The notes: a model not told the origin generated them from the letters alone. A DNA stretch of 64,000 nt from an uncultured Alphaproteobacteria bacterium (GCA_937892955.1 CALBKH010000107.1:107019-171018), one strand, 5' to 3'. Numbered from the stretch's first letter, positions 33,120 to 41,530 are shown. Translations and numbers: made by a program.

Positions 33120-33421
33120 CCTCCCTCGAACGGTTGCTGCTTCTCGCCCGGATGGAGGCCGCCTGTCGCGAGACCCGTCGGCATCTCGGACTGATCGAGC
33201 GTCAGATCGCCCGCCGGGCGGAAAGCCGGACGATCACCGATCGGCGAAAGGCCCGCTGCCACGGACGTGGTCGTTCGACCTGGACGCAGGTCGACGAGCG
33301 GTTGTTTCGGGAGCATGCCGATCACCTCGCCTTCGAGCGACGCGGTGAGATCGAGGCGCTGTCGCGCAAGCTCGCACGGCAGGAGCAGGCGATCACCGAT
33401 CTCCGACGGATCGACCGGTGA
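33116..33421 (+). CDS. Hypothetical basic coiled-coil protein
   Basis: A 101-aa protein, strongly basic and mostly helical (ETRRHLGLIERQIARRAESR, AFERRGEIEALSRKLARQEQA), probably a short coiled coil. It is the last gene of the three-gene operon and begins at an ATGA overlap with the DUF7007 gene. Charge and size fit a nucleic-acid-binding accessory protein, but I recognise no family. Confidence 0.6.
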   Translation: MTSLERLLLLARMEAACRETRRHLGLIERQIARRAESRTITDRRKARCHGRGRSTWTQVDERLFREHADHLAFERRGEIEALSRKLARQEQAITDLRRIDR

Positions 33422-33600
33422 CCGGTCGCAGCATCGGCGGGATGCGTCGTGAGCGCCGGAGCGTGTGGAGGCTCTCGGTCCTGTGCTCCTTACTCGATCG
33501 CTCGAAGGTGGGTCTCGTCCTGCCGGTCGGTCCCTCGGGTTTGCGTGCGGTCTGAACCGGCGGCCGTCCGCTTCAAGGCCGCTGGCGCGCCGCGTGGCGG

Positions 33601-33700
33601 CCGCTCCCCGCTTCCTCGGCAAGAGCCGGCCCGCGTCCTGTGTCGGGGCGTTGCGCCCCACGCGTCCGCAGACCGGCTCCGCTCGTCGGGCGGGGAGCGG
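33601..33700. repeat. Nested inverted repeats in a non-coding spacer
   Basis: Within the 384-base gap 33422-33805, four nested complementary segments can fold into one 100-base structure: CCGCTCCCCGC (33601-33611) with GCGGGGAGCGG (33690-33700); GAGCCGG (33623-33629) with CCGGCTC (33673-33679); CGCGT with ACGCG (33660-33664); and GGGGCG-TTG-CGCCCC (33645-33659) at the tip. No gene is supported in this gap. It could be a structured RNA, a cruciform site or a remnant of a transfer site. Confidence 0.6.
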
Positions 33701-33805
33701 ACCCTGAAGCGTTCGGCTGGCGCCGGCTCTCTTCGACCGCACCCGAGGGACGGCCGGCAGGGGCCGGTCCGATCCCGAGGGCGAACCCGAGAAAGGATCA
33801 CCATC

Positions 33806-34393
33806 ATGGCCAAGACCACCACCGTTTCCCGTGCCCCCGCCCGCATCGTGCCGCTGCGCAAGGGCACCACCCTCGAAATGGTTCGTCTCGCCTGTCCCGA
33901 CGCCGCCCAGGCGGCGCGCATCTCCGAGAGCTTCGGTCTGCCCGTTCTCGACGGCGACGGCATCCGCGAGGCCCATCTCCGCCTCGTCATCGAGACGGCG
34001 GATGCACTCGGCGACGGCCTCGGCGAGCGGGCGATGCAGATCCACCTGCAGCGCATCGTCGGCGCTTTCGTCGGCTCCGCTCATGGCGCCGGACAGTTCT
34101 ACAGCCGGGCGGTTTCCGAGGCGCGCGACGCGACCGCGAAGGCCTCCTGCGACGCCCGTGACGAGGACGTCGATGGACCCGTCGGTTTCGACGGGCCGGC
34201 CCAGCGCAAGCGCGAGTTCGCCGCCGACATGGGGCTTCAGGCTCATGCCCTGCGCATGGCCGCCGAGGGCGCCGTCGCCGCCTACGAGCAGGTGGTCGGC
34301 GAGACCTGGAAGCCCTTCGAGCGCCAAGTCGACCAACCCGGTCAGAGCCTCGATCGCAAGGCGGCCGCACAGCAGATGGCGGCCTTCGGCTGA
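33806..34393 (+). CDS. Hypothetical plasmid protein
   Basis: A 195-aa protein with a basic, disordered start (MAKTTTVSRAPARIVPLRKG) and then mostly helical sequence, including GERAMQIHLQRIVGAFVGSAHGAGQFYSRAV and AADMGLQAHALRMAAEGAVAAYEQVVGETW. GAAAGGATCA precedes ATG 33806, a leader also seen before the DUF736 gene. Two intrinsic terminators follow its stop. No known family; it probably belongs to the conserved plasmid gene set. Confidence 0.65.
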   Translation: MAKTTTVSRAPARIVPLRKGTTLEMVRLACPDAAQAARISESFGLPVLDGDGIREAHLRLVIETADALGDGLGERAMQIHLQRIVGAFVGSAHGAGQFYSRAVSEARDATAKASCDARDEDVDGPVGFDGPAQRKREFAADMGLQAHALRMAAEGAVAAYEQVVGETWKPFERQVDQPGQSLDRKAAAQQMAAFG

Positions 34394-34400
34394 GCCCTTC

Positions 34401-34427
34401 GGGCGGGGCCGCGGCCCCGCCCTTTCT
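34401..34427 (+). terminator. Intrinsic terminator (first of tandem pair)
   Basis: A perfect 22-base palindrome GGGCGGGGCCG/CGGCCCCGCCC (34401-34422) is followed by TTTCT, 7 bases after the stop of the preceding gene. Confidence 0.85.
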
Positions 34428-34443
34428 CATGACCTGTCAGGGC

Positions 34444-34468
34444 CGGCTCCGGATCGGAGCCGACCTTT
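34444..34468 (+). terminator. Intrinsic terminator (second of tandem pair)
   Basis: The stem CGGCTCCG-GAT-CGGAGCCG (34444-34462) is followed by ACCTTTTC, about 20 bases beyond the first hairpin, giving a back-up stop. Confidence 0.75.
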
Positions 34469-34676
34469 TCTCATGGGGGGAAGGGCAGAGGAATGGACGG
34501 AAGCCGACGCGATCCCGTCTCGGCCGCGGTCATGCCGGGGCTGGGGATCGCCGCAACGGCTGCGCCGTCCTCCTCTTCGTTCCGGTCCTTCGGATGCGGC
34601 GCCCCTTCGATCCCCGGCGGAGGGACCGCGTGACGGGGTCGCGATCGGCGCGACCGCCGCAACGGAGGGTCGGAGA

Positions 34677-35609
34677 ATGACCAGGAAGACCGAAGGATCG
34701 CGCGTCGACATCTACACCCGCATCACGGAGAAGATCGTCGCCGAACTCGAGAAGGGCGTCCGGCCGTGGATGCGGCCCTGGAGCGCCGGGAATGCGGCCG
34801 GCCGGGTGACGCGGCCTCTGCGCCACAATGGCGAGCCCTATTCGGGCATGAACGTGCTGCTGCTCTGGTCGGAGGCGACGGCGCGTGGCTACGGCTCGCC
34901 GTTCTGGATGACCTTCAAACAGGCGATCCAGCTCGGAGCCGCCGTCCGCAAGGGCGAGACCGGTACGATGGTGGTCTTCGCCAGCCGTTTCACCAAGACC
35001 GAGAGAGATGCGGGCGGCGGCGAGGTCGAGCGCGACATCCCGTTTCTGAAGGCCTATACGGCCTTCAATGTCGCGCAGATCGACGGGCTGCCTGATCGTT
35101 ACCATGCCCCTCCCGAACCCATCGTCGACCCGGTCGAGCGGATCGAACGAGCCGATCGCTTCTTCGCCGAGACCGGCGCGGTGATCCGGCACGGCGGCGA
35201 TCGAGCCTTCTATTCACCGTCGACCGACCACATCCAGATGCCGCCCTTCGCTGCGTTTCGAGACGCCGCGTCTCACGCGGCGACCCTGAGCCATGAGCTG
35301 ACCCATTGGACGGCGGCTCCTCATCGTGTCGCTCGCGACCTGTCCCGTTACGGCAAGGATCGAAGCGAAAGGGCGAGGGAAGAACTGATCGCCGAGCTCG
35401 GGTCGTGCTTCCTCTGCGCCGACCTCGGGATCGCGCCGGAGCTGGAACCGCGGCCCGATCACGCATCTTATCTCGACTCGTGGCTGCGCGTTCTCGCCGA
35501 CGACCGGCGAGCGATCTTCTCGGCTGCCGCGCACGCACAGCGCGCCGTGACCTATCTGCATGGTCTCCAGCCGCAGGCAAGGACCGGCGACACGCGAGAG
35601 GCGGCGTGA
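34677..35609 (+). CDS. ardC: ArdC-like antirestriction protein
   Basis: A 310-aa protein. Residues 8-130 form the ArdC N-terminal ssDNA-binding domain (IYTRITEKIVAELEKGVRPWMRPW, then PYSGMNVLLLW). The C-terminal part is a zincin-like metalloprotease domain with HELTHW near residue 206 and a downstream Glu (REELIAELGSCFLC). Plasmid ArdC proteins coat or protect incoming single-stranded DNA and block type I/II restriction. CGGAGA lies just before the ATG at 34677. With the methylase-helicase at 21941 it suggests the element invests in evading host restriction. Confidence 0.9.
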   Translation: MTRKTEGSRVDIYTRITEKIVAELEKGVRPWMRPWSAGNAAGRVTRPLRHNGEPYSGMNVLLLWSEATARGYGSPFWMTFKQAIQLGAAVRKGETGTMVVFASRFTKTERDAGGGEVERDIPFLKAYTAFNVAQIDGLPDRYHAPPEPIVDPVERIERADRFFAETGAVIRHGGDRAFYSPSTDHIQMPPFAAFRDAASHAATLSHELTHWTAAPHRVARDLSRYGKDRSERAREELIAELGSCFLCADLGIAPELEPRPDHASYLDSWLRVLADDRRAIFSAAAHAQRAVTYLHGLQPQARTGDTREAA

Positions 35610-36048
35610 CGCTCCGAGTTCCGATCTGGTCGAAGGAGGGCGGTCAGCTCTCCTCCGGCAGAAACCAGTCCTGTCCGGTCCCCACGTCCTGACGAGCGGA
35701 GAGGAGGTGTCCGGTCGCTGGAAGCGTCGGGTGTCCGAGAACGGTGGGGCGATGGGCGAGGCCAGGATCGGCTCCTTCCCGTTCGGCAACCGGCCGACCC
35801 ACCTGCGGGCTCGATGGGGCATGTCCGACCGGGGTCGGCTCCGCCTCGATCGTCCTCCCGCAACGGTCCGACGCGACTTTCTTCCCCTGCGAACAGGTTC
35901 GCATTCCTCGCGGAACAACAAAGCCGCGTTCCACCGTCCTCCACGTCGTTTCGGCCTCTTCGAGGTGCGGTCCGATCGTCCCCGGTCCTGGTGACAGCCA
36001 TCGAGGCCGCGGTGGGCGCGGCTCGAACCAGACGAAAGGATCATCATC
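35610..36048. other. 439-base spacer without supported gene
   Basis: Open frames cross this stretch in several phases but have arginine- and serine-rich compositions unlike the neighbours, and I see no ribosome site or conserved motif for any of them. The last part (GAAAGGATCATCATC) is the translation leader of the DUF736 gene, nearly identical to the leader at 33791. I see no repeats or hairpins of note. Confidence 0.5.
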
Positions 36049-36363
36049 GTGGCGACCATCGGCTCCTTCACCTCGACCGGCAACGGCTTCAGCGGCTCGA
36101 TCCGCACCCTCGCTCTCAACGTCAAGGCCCAGTTCCGTCGCATCGACAGCCCGTCCGACAAGGGACCGCACTTCCGCATCTTCGCCCAGGGCGGCGTCGA
36201 ACTCGGTGCCGCCTGGCAGCGCGTCGCCGAGGGCTCCGGCCGGGACTACCTCTCGGTCAAGCTCGACGACCCGAGCTTCCCGGCTCCGATCTACGCCACG
36301 CTGGCGGAGGTCGACGGCGAGGAGGGCCTGCAGCTGATCTGGTCCCGGCCGAACCGGGACTGA
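36049..36363 (+). CDS. DUF736 family protein
   Basis: A 104-aa protein from a GTG start directly behind GAAAGGATCATCATC. It has the family hallmarks ATIGSFTSTGNGFSGSIRTL, GPHFRIFAQGGVELGAAW and YLSVKLDDPSFPAPIYATL. DUF736 proteins are small, widespread plasmid and integrative-element proteins of alphaproteobacteria with a beta-rich fold and unknown role. It is a good marker that this segment is plasmid-derived. Confidence 0.93.
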   Translation: MATIGSFTSTGNGFSGSIRTLALNVKAQFRRIDSPSDKGPHFRIFAQGGVELGAAWQRVAEGSGRDYLSVKLDDPSFPAPIYATLAEVDGEEGLQLIWSRPNRD

Positions 36364-36676
36364 GGCTCCCACCTCCGGCCCCGCCCACCGGCGGGGTCGG
36401 CTCTCTTCGATCGGAAGGAGTGAACCAGCGGGTGGCGGCGCTCCTCCTCGAAGCTTCCGAAACCCGAGGGTCTGCGCGGGCCGTCCCAGTCTGCCATGGC
36501 GAGCCGGACGCCTCGAGGACGGGCGGTCCCCCCGGTTTTCAGTCGCCACCCTGCGGGCGGCGCCAGAAAATCGGCTCCCCCACCCACCGGCTCTGCCGGT
36601 CACTTCCGCGATCCTCGACCCATCCGTCTCGCCATGTCCGTCGGCGTCGTCCTTCACCAACGTCGAGGAGACGACG
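36364..36676. other. 313-base spacer
   Basis: Apart from the hairpin at its left end and a ribosome site (CGAGGAG) for the 48-aa gene at its right end, I see no coding or repeat signal here. Confidence 0.4.
36379..36405 (+). terminator. Hairpin after DUF736 gene
   Basis: CCCCGCC-CACC-GGCGGGG (36379-36396) begins 16 bases after the stop and is followed by a weak pyrimidine-rich tail (TCGGCTCTCTTC). It is probably the 3' end of this single-gene transcript. Confidence 0.5.
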
Positions 36677-36823
36677 ATGACGATTTCCATCCATGAACAC
36701 GTCGAAGAGCTGCGCGCCGAATTGCGCGGCTGCCAGGACCGGACCGAGCGCCAACAGATCGCCGCGGAACTGGCGGTGGCCGTCGCCGAGCGCGACCGGC
36801 GCCGAAAGACGCCGCCCCAATGA
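36677..36823 (+). CDS. 48-aa hypothetical protein
   Basis: ATG 36677, behind CGAGGAG, opens a short helical and charged protein: MTISIHEHVEELRAELRGC, then RTERQQIAAELAVAVAERDRRR. Codon use resembles the other backbone genes. Short proteins of this kind accompany DUF736 genes on plasmids. No family is recognised and the function is unknown. Confidence 0.5.
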   Translation: MTISIHEHVEELRAELRGCQDRTERQQIAAELAVAVAERDRRRKTPPQ

Positions 36824-36942
36824 GGGCGGCGACCGCTACAACTCTCCCGGCTGCAGGGCAACCGAGCGGCCGGGATCGTCATAGTGTGACCGAGAGCGAG
36901 GCCCGTCACCGAATTTCGGCAGCGCCGATAGGCATGCCGTCT

Positions 36943-37131
36943 TCAGTTCGGTTTGAACGGGAGGACGTTCGCAGGCCGTAGTGGGGTGTCTCCGGCTTGC
37001 GCCCGCGCTTCGACACGCGCCATGTCGAGAAGGTAGGCGAGCATCGGCAGCCCACTGCTTTCGGCGATGCCGATCAGCTCGGTCAGTGCGACACTGATCT
37101 CTCGCGCCGCCGACTCGGACTTCTCGGCCAT
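36943..37131 (-). CDS. 62-aa conserved hypothetical protein
   Basis: Reads MAEKSESAAREISVALTELI, then ESSGLPMLAYLLDMARVEA. It is a compact two-helix protein that I believe is common but uncharacterised in Hyphomicrobiales. The start at 37131 is divergent from the phospholipase D gene, sharing a promoter region of about 30 bases. It has no signal peptide. The function is unknown. Confidence 0.6.
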   Translation of the reverse strand: MAEKSESAAREISVALTELIGIAESSGLPMLAYLLDMARVEARAQAGDTPLRPANVLPFKPN

Positions 37132-37162
37132 GATCCCGCTCTCCCCGTTCGGTCGTCTCACC

Positions 37163-37714
37163 ATGCCACACTTCACCCGCGTTCGAACCCCGTTCCATCG
37201 CTTCCTTCTGCTGGCCGTGGTGGCGGCCGTCGCGTCGGCACCCGTGATGGCAGCCGAGCCGATCGAGATCCACCACTCTCCGGTCGAGAACCTCGAGCGC
37301 CTCGATGTCGCTCTGATCGACGAAGCCGAGACCTCTCTCGACGTCGCGGCCTACATCCTGACCGATCGTCCGGTGATCGATGCGTTGATCCTGGCGAAGG
37401 AGCGGGGTGTCACCCTGCGGATCCTGCTCGATCCCTCTCAGAAATCGGACTTCGCGCGGCTCGCACCACTCGAGGAGGAGATCCGATTGAAGAAGAAGGG
37501 GCCGATCATGCACCTCAAGGCCTACGTGGTCGATGGCGAGCGGCTCCGCACCGGTTCGGCGAACCTGACGGCGTCCGGACTGAAACAGCAGGACAACGAT
37601 CGTCTGGTGATCTCGGTGCCGTCGGTGGTCGCGGCCTTTCGCGATTATTTCGAGCGGATGTGGACGAAGGCCGTCCCGATCGCTCGGGCGCGATCAGGTG
37701 ACGCCGCGCCGTGA
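37163..37714 (+). CDS. Secreted phospholipase D/Nuc-like nuclease
   Basis: A 183-aa protein with a clear signal peptide (RFLLLAVVAAVASAPVMAA). It has a single HKD motif, HLKAYVVDGERLRTGSAN (His-x-Lys-x4-Asp-x6-GSxN), as in the small PLD-type nucleases such as Nuc of pKM101, which dimerise to make the active site. It should hydrolyse DNA or phosphodiesters in the periplasm. Genes of this type are common on conjugative plasmids. ATG 37163 gives the best signal peptide; ATG 37130 is also in frame. Confidence 0.88.
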   Translation: MPHFTRVRTPFHRFLLLAVVAAVASAPVMAAEPIEIHHSPVENLERLDVALIDEAETSLDVAAYILTDRPVIDALILAKERGVTLRILLDPSQKSDFARLAPLEEEIRLKKKGPIMHLKAYVVDGERLRTGSANLTASGLKQQDNDRLVISVPSVVAAFRDYFERMWTKAVPIARARSGDAAP

Positions 37715-37745
37715 ACCGATCACCGACGATGCCCTGCCTCGGGCC

Positions 37746-37778
37746 GAGAAAAACCGCCGGTGCGGAGGCACCGGCGGT
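37746..37778 (-). terminator. Intrinsic terminator on the minus strand
   Basis: The 11-bp stem ACCGCCGGTGC-GGAG-GCACCGGCGGT (37753-37778) is followed, reading leftward on the minus strand, by TTTTTCTCGG. It would end transcription of the WGR gene and also lies 3' of the PLD gene. Confidence 0.8.
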
Positions 37779-37929
37779 GAAAGTGGTATCAGGGAGGAAA
37801 CGCCCGAGAAGGGCCATCGCTCGAAAGCGATACGACCAAGGTAGTAAGGATGAACCCTCACGGCAAGGTGCTGCGATGCAGCATCTTCACATGTCCGCCG
37901 TGCATTCGCCGACGGCTTCGTGAGCGCGT

Positions 37930-38193
37930 TCAGGGAAGTGCCGCCCGGGTCGCGTCGCGATAGCCGCGTCGGCGCTTCGTGCGTTCGAGGCGGGTGAAGG
38001 CCACGGCGGTTTCGTCCGGGTGGTCGGAGGTTTCGACCAGCGCCTGACCGGCGGTCCCGATGCGGCCCCATGTGCGGACGAGCGAGGCACCACCGAAGAG
38101 GGTCGGCTGCACGGAGATCTCATAGAAGCGCCGCATGTTCCGGTCGAGGTCGATGCGGTGCAGGTGGATCGGGTCGGGCACGAGCGTCGTCAT
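37930..38193 (-). CDS. WGR domain protein
   Basis: An 87-aa protein that consists of little more than a WGR domain: HRIDLDRNMRRFYEISVQPT, ASLVRTWGRIGTAGQ and ETAVAFTRLERTKRRRGY. WGR domains bind nucleic acids and occur in PARP-type proteins and as stand-alone proteins on bacterial plasmids. It is the right end of the plasmid-type gene series, with its own downstream terminator. The biological role is unknown. Confidence 0.85.
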   Translation of the reverse strand: MTTLVPDPIHLHRIDLDRNMRRFYEISVQPTLFGGASLVRTWGRIGTAGQALVETSDHPDETAVAFTRLERTKRRRGYRDATRAALP

Positions 38194-38487
38194 GAAGAGA
38201 GTCTCGCGCGGCTGCGGCCACGCGTCTAATGACTTCGGTGAATCGGTTCGGGCTCAACGATTCACGCCTTCGATGGATCGAGTCGGCCGAGTTCTCCTCA
38301 AGACGAGACCCAGCCGTCGCTGTGCCGTCTGTCGCATCGTCCCTCTTCCACCACTCGAACCGGTTCTCGCCGACGACTTCTCCTTTCATGTCGTCGTCTG
38401 GGATGTCGTAGCGCGATCCGAGCGTAGTGATGGATCGACAGTGGCGGAGACGATCGGCGCGTCGATCTCCGGTGCTCATGCGCATCG

Positions 38488-39429
38488 TCAGCCGAGATGG
38501 ATCCGGTCGGTCGCTCGTTCGTCGCCGGCTTCGGCTACCTGGCTCCGCCACGCGCCGGGCGGAAGCCCGTGATGACGCCGGAACGCCGCGGCGAAGGCGT
38601 AGGGTGAGCCGTAACCGATGGCGTCGGCGATCTCGGCGAGGCTCATCGCGCCGTCGCGCAGGTGGTCTCGAGCCAACGTCATCCGCCACTCGGTCAGATA
38701 CTGCATCGGCGTCTCTCCGAGCGCCTCGCCAAAGGCGCGCGCGAAGGCGGCGCGCGAGAGCCCGCCGATCTTCGCGAGTTCCGGCACCGACCACGGATGC
38801 GCTGCATCCTCGTGGATCGCCTGCAGCGCCGCCTTCAGCCGCCGATCGGCCGACGCCCGATACCATCGCGGCGCTGAGGTACTGTCGCGAAAGCTGGAGC
38901 GGACCGCGAGCACCAGCAGGACGTCGAGAAGTCGGTCCAGTACTGTGTTCTGACCTGGCTCGGGGACTGCCAACTCACGCGACAGGAGACCTATCACCTC
39001 GCGCATCGGGTCGCCGATCTCCGGCGTGAGCGAGATCACCGGCGGCAGGGTCGCGAGCAGCCCCTGGCCGATGTCGCCGGAAAACCGGTAGGCGCCGCAC
39101 AGGAACACCGTCGCCTGGGCATCGTCCGAGACGGCATCGTTTGCGTGCGCCGCCCGGAACGCCTCGGGCTCGAGGCAGAGGGCGCCGGGTTCGTGCCCGA
39201 TGAAGTGATCGCGGCCGCCCCGCACCAATGCGAAACGGCCCGGTGACAGCGGGATCGGCGCCTCCGTCGGATCGTCGAACCACAGCCAGCACTGCCCGCG
39301 CGCGACGGCATGGACGGCGAGTTGGATCTCACCGCCGAGCCGCAGCCCCCACGGCGGCCGCGCGACGGTGCGAGCGAAGACGGCGCCGGAGGCGCGGGCG
39401 CGGGTGAGGTGGTCGGCGAGCAGGTCCAT
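38488..39429 (-). CDS. AraC-family transcriptional regulator
   Basis: A 313-aa regulator. The N-terminal cupin-like domain (AraC-binding/cupin_6 type) covers about residues 1-190. The C-terminal 100 residues form the double HTH: WSVPELAKIGGLSRAAFARAF and SLAEIADAIGYGSPYAFAAAFRRH. It is divergent from the NmrA-like gene with a 138-base shared control region, the usual layout for a regulator of an adjacent oxidoreductase. The effector is unknown. Confidence 0.92.
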   Translation of the reverse strand: MDLLADHLTRARASGAVFARTVARPPWGLRLGGEIQLAVHAVARGQCWLWFDDPTEAPIPLSPGRFALVRGGRDHFIGHEPGALCLEPEAFRAAHANDAVSDDAQATVFLCGAYRFSGDIGQGLLATLPPVISLTPEIGDPMREVIGLLSRELAVPEPGQNTVLDRLLDVLLVLAVRSSFRDSTSAPRWYRASADRRLKAALQAIHEDAAHPWSVPELAKIGGLSRAAFARAFGEALGETPMQYLTEWRMTLARDHLRDGAMSLAEIADAIGYGSPYAFAAAFRRHHGLPPGAWRSQVAEAGDERATDRIHLG

Positions 39430-39567
39430 GATTGGAGAGACTGCGCTGAGCGATCGATGCCGTCAACTGTACGAGCGTTTTGCATAGCGATTTGAGCGCA
39501 TCGAACATTGAGACGCGCGTCCTTCGTCCGCATCATCTGTCCACGATCCGATGACGGAGGACGACCG

Positions 39568-40422
39568 ATGATCACTTCTCACAAGACGACCCTGGTGCTC
39601 GGCGGAACCGGGCGAACCGGAAAATTGGTGGCCCGCGGCCTTTCCGAGCGCGGCTTTGCGGTGCGCACGGCCGCCCGGCATGGCGCCGACGTGACCTTCG
39701 ACTGGGACGACCCGGCGACCCATCGCCCCGTGCTCGCCGGCGTCGACCGGCTCTATCTGGTGACTCCGGTAGCGCGGACCCGCTTCGCCGGCGCCGTCGC
39801 CGACTTCCTCGACCTCGCAATCGGCGCCGGGGTGCGCCACGTGACCTTCCTCAGCACGTACGGCAGCGACCGGGCGCCGCCCGAGGTCGACATCCTCGCG
39901 GTCGAGCGCGATCTCGCGCGCCGGGGCGCGATCAGCCATTCCATTCTGCGCCCGGCGTGGGTGATGCAGAACTTTGCCGACGAGCATCTCCCGATCGTCG
40001 ATGGTGCGATCATCGTGCCGACCGCTGGTGGGGCCGAGGCCTTCGTCGACGCCGGCGACATCGCCGCCGTGGCGGTCGAGACGCTCGCCCGGCCGGAGGT
40101 CCACGCGGGCGCGATCCATGCGCCGACCGGTCCGCGCGCGCTCACGGTCGCCGAAGTGGCGGCTATTCTCTCGGAAGAGGCCGGCCGGCCGATCCGGCAC
40201 GTCGACGTCGATCGCGACGCCTGGGTCGACGGCGCGGTGGCGGCCGGGTTCGTGCCCGCCGACTATGCGGTCATGCTGCGGTGGCTGACCGGCACGATCA
40301 TCGCCGGCGACGGCTCTCGCCCGAACGGCGACGTCGAAAAGGTCACCGGCCGGCCGGCGACGGATTTTCGTGAGTTTGTTCGGCGCAACCTCGCCGCGTG
40401 GACGGTAAAGGCGGTCGAATGA
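39568..40422 (+). CDS. NmrA-like NAD(P)-binding protein
   Basis: A 284-aa Rossmann-fold protein of the atypical short-chain dehydrogenase/NmrA group. The nucleotide loop is TTLVLGGTGRTGKLVARGL, and GVRHVTFLSTYGSDRA, SILRPAWVMQNF and DAGDIAAVAVETL follow as in NmrA/azoreductase-like members. GGAGG lies 8 bases before ATG 39568. It may act as a redox-sensing or quinone-handling protein. It is paired with an AraC regulator and followed by a SnoaL-like gene in the same direction. Confidence 0.88.
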   Translation: MITSHKTTLVLGGTGRTGKLVARGLSERGFAVRTAARHGADVTFDWDDPATHRPVLAGVDRLYLVTPVARTRFAGAVADFLDLAIGAGVRHVTFLSTYGSDRAPPEVDILAVERDLARRGAISHSILRPAWVMQNFADEHLPIVDGAIIVPTAGGAEAFVDAGDIAAVAVETLARPEVHAGAIHAPTGPRALTVAEVAAILSEEAGRPIRHVDVDRDAWVDGAVAAGFVPADYAVMLRWLTGTIIAGDGSRPNGDVEKVTGRPATDFREFVRRNLAAWTVKAVE

Positions 40423-40484
40423 GGCGAGGCCGAAGATCGAGAACGCATCACGGCCGAAGGCCTAAGGTCACCGGAGACATCACA

Positions 40485-40907
40485 ATGTCGAGCGAGCGCT
40501 ATGCCGCCTACGAAGGTGCGGAGCCCTATTTTGCCCTGATCCGTGGCTCCTTGGGCGACCTGGTCGAGGGTGAGCACTTCTTCGACGTCGTCGCCGAAGA
40601 CATCTCCTACGAGGTCCGCTACGAACTCGGCTGGCCGCGCGTGATCCGGGGGCTGGCCGCGCTCATGGCGGCCTTCGCCGGCTATGTCGAAGCCATCCGG
40701 ATCCGCTCGGCGGACGGACCGATCGTCACCAGAGCCGACGGCGGCCGGGTCGTGGTCATCGAATACGACGTCCACGGCACGATCCTGGCGAGCGGGGCGC
40801 CCTACGACAATCGGTTCTGCTCGATCATTGAGATCGAAGGTGGCAAAATCGCCCGCTGGCGCGACTATATGGACTCGCACGCCGCCTGGGTGGCGCTCGG
40901 CGGGTGA
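40485..40907 (+). CDS. SnoaL-like/NTF2-fold protein
   Basis: A 140-aa protein with the cone-shaped NTF2/SnoaL fold pattern: FALIRGSLGDLVEGEHFFDVVAEDISYEV at the start, then VVVIEYDVHG and YDNRFCSIIEIEGGKIARWRDYMD near the end. Members act as isomerases, cyclases or ligand-binding proteins. It follows the NmrA-like gene by 62 bases and is probably co-regulated by the AraC protein. The substrate is unknown. Confidence 0.85.
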   Translation: MSSERYAAYEGAEPYFALIRGSLGDLVEGEHFFDVVAEDISYEVRYELGWPRVIRGLAALMAAFAGYVEAIRIRSADGPIVTRADGGRVVVIEYDVHGTILASGAPYDNRFCSIIEIEGGKIARWRDYMDSHAAWVALGG

Positions 40908-41185
40908 TCGCTCGATGACGAGCGTATGGCGTTTCACAAATGGGGCGGTCGACGGACGCGGTCGGATCTGGTGCCGATCGCCTGTCCGGGTGCCGATTTC
41001 GGCTTCGGTCTGATAGAAGGTGGGTTATCCGCGAGGATTAAGAGATTAATGACATATTCCGGCGAAAAATGATAGTAATGAAGCTAGAAAACTATGTGCA
41101 TATTAGAATGCAAAGCGATATTATTCCATAATATAGACTATGCGAATAAACTTTGTAGGCGCAAAGTTAGAATGTCCCAGTCTTG
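40908..41185. other. AT-rich spacer left of the IS3 element
   Basis: About 180 bases (41010-41185) are strikingly AT-rich for this genome, with a perfect stem ATATTAT-TCC-ATAATAT (41118-41134) and TTATTC/GAATAA further out. No coding signal is visible. It may be a remnant of foreign DNA or a preferred insertion site. Confidence 0.5.
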
Positions 41186-41251
41186 TGATCCACCCCCATC
41201 GAACTGGTCCATCCCGATGTATGTCTACGGACAGCGAGGAAGGACCATCCG

Positions 41252-41530
41252 ATGCCGAGAAAGCGTCATCAACCGGAAGAGATCATCGCGAAGCTGCGTC
41301 AGGTCGACGTTCTGATCGGCCAAGGGAGCCCCGTCGTGGACGCGGTTCGGGCGATCGGCGTCACCACGCTCACCTACTATCGCTGGCGGCGTGAGTTCGG
41401 CGGCCTGAAGTCTGATCAGGTCCGCAAACTCAAGGACCTGGAGGCGGAGAACGTGCGGCTGCGGAAAGCCGTCGCCGATCTGACCCTCGACAAGCTCATC
41501 TTGGCCGAGGCTGCAAAGGGAAACTTCTGA
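41252..41530 (+). CDS. IS3-family transposase OrfA
   Basis: A 92-aa protein, the DNA-binding half of the transposase. It has an HTH (EEIIAKLRQVDVLIGQG, then GVTTLTYYRWRREFGG) and a leucine-zipper-like end (LKDLEAENVRLRKAVADLTLDK). The heptamer G-GGA-AAC at 41518-41524 lies just before its stop in the exact X-XXY-YYZ phase, so ribosomes can slip back by one base and make the OrfAB fusion. Confidence 0.93.
   Translation: MPRKRHQPEEIIAKLRQVDVLIGQGSPVVDAVRAIGVTTLTYYRWRREFGGLKSDQVRKLKDLEAENVRLRKAVADLTLDKLILAEAAKGNF

Noticed and set aside
35560..35994. Open frame in the spacer after ardC (contains MGEARIGSFPFGNRPTH)
   Set aside because: It overlaps the ardC end, has an Arg/Ser-rich composition, and there is no ribosome site or family motif.
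37800..37929. Possible short gene between PLD and WGR genes
   Set aside because: Only a terminator hairpin and short frames without start signals are visible.
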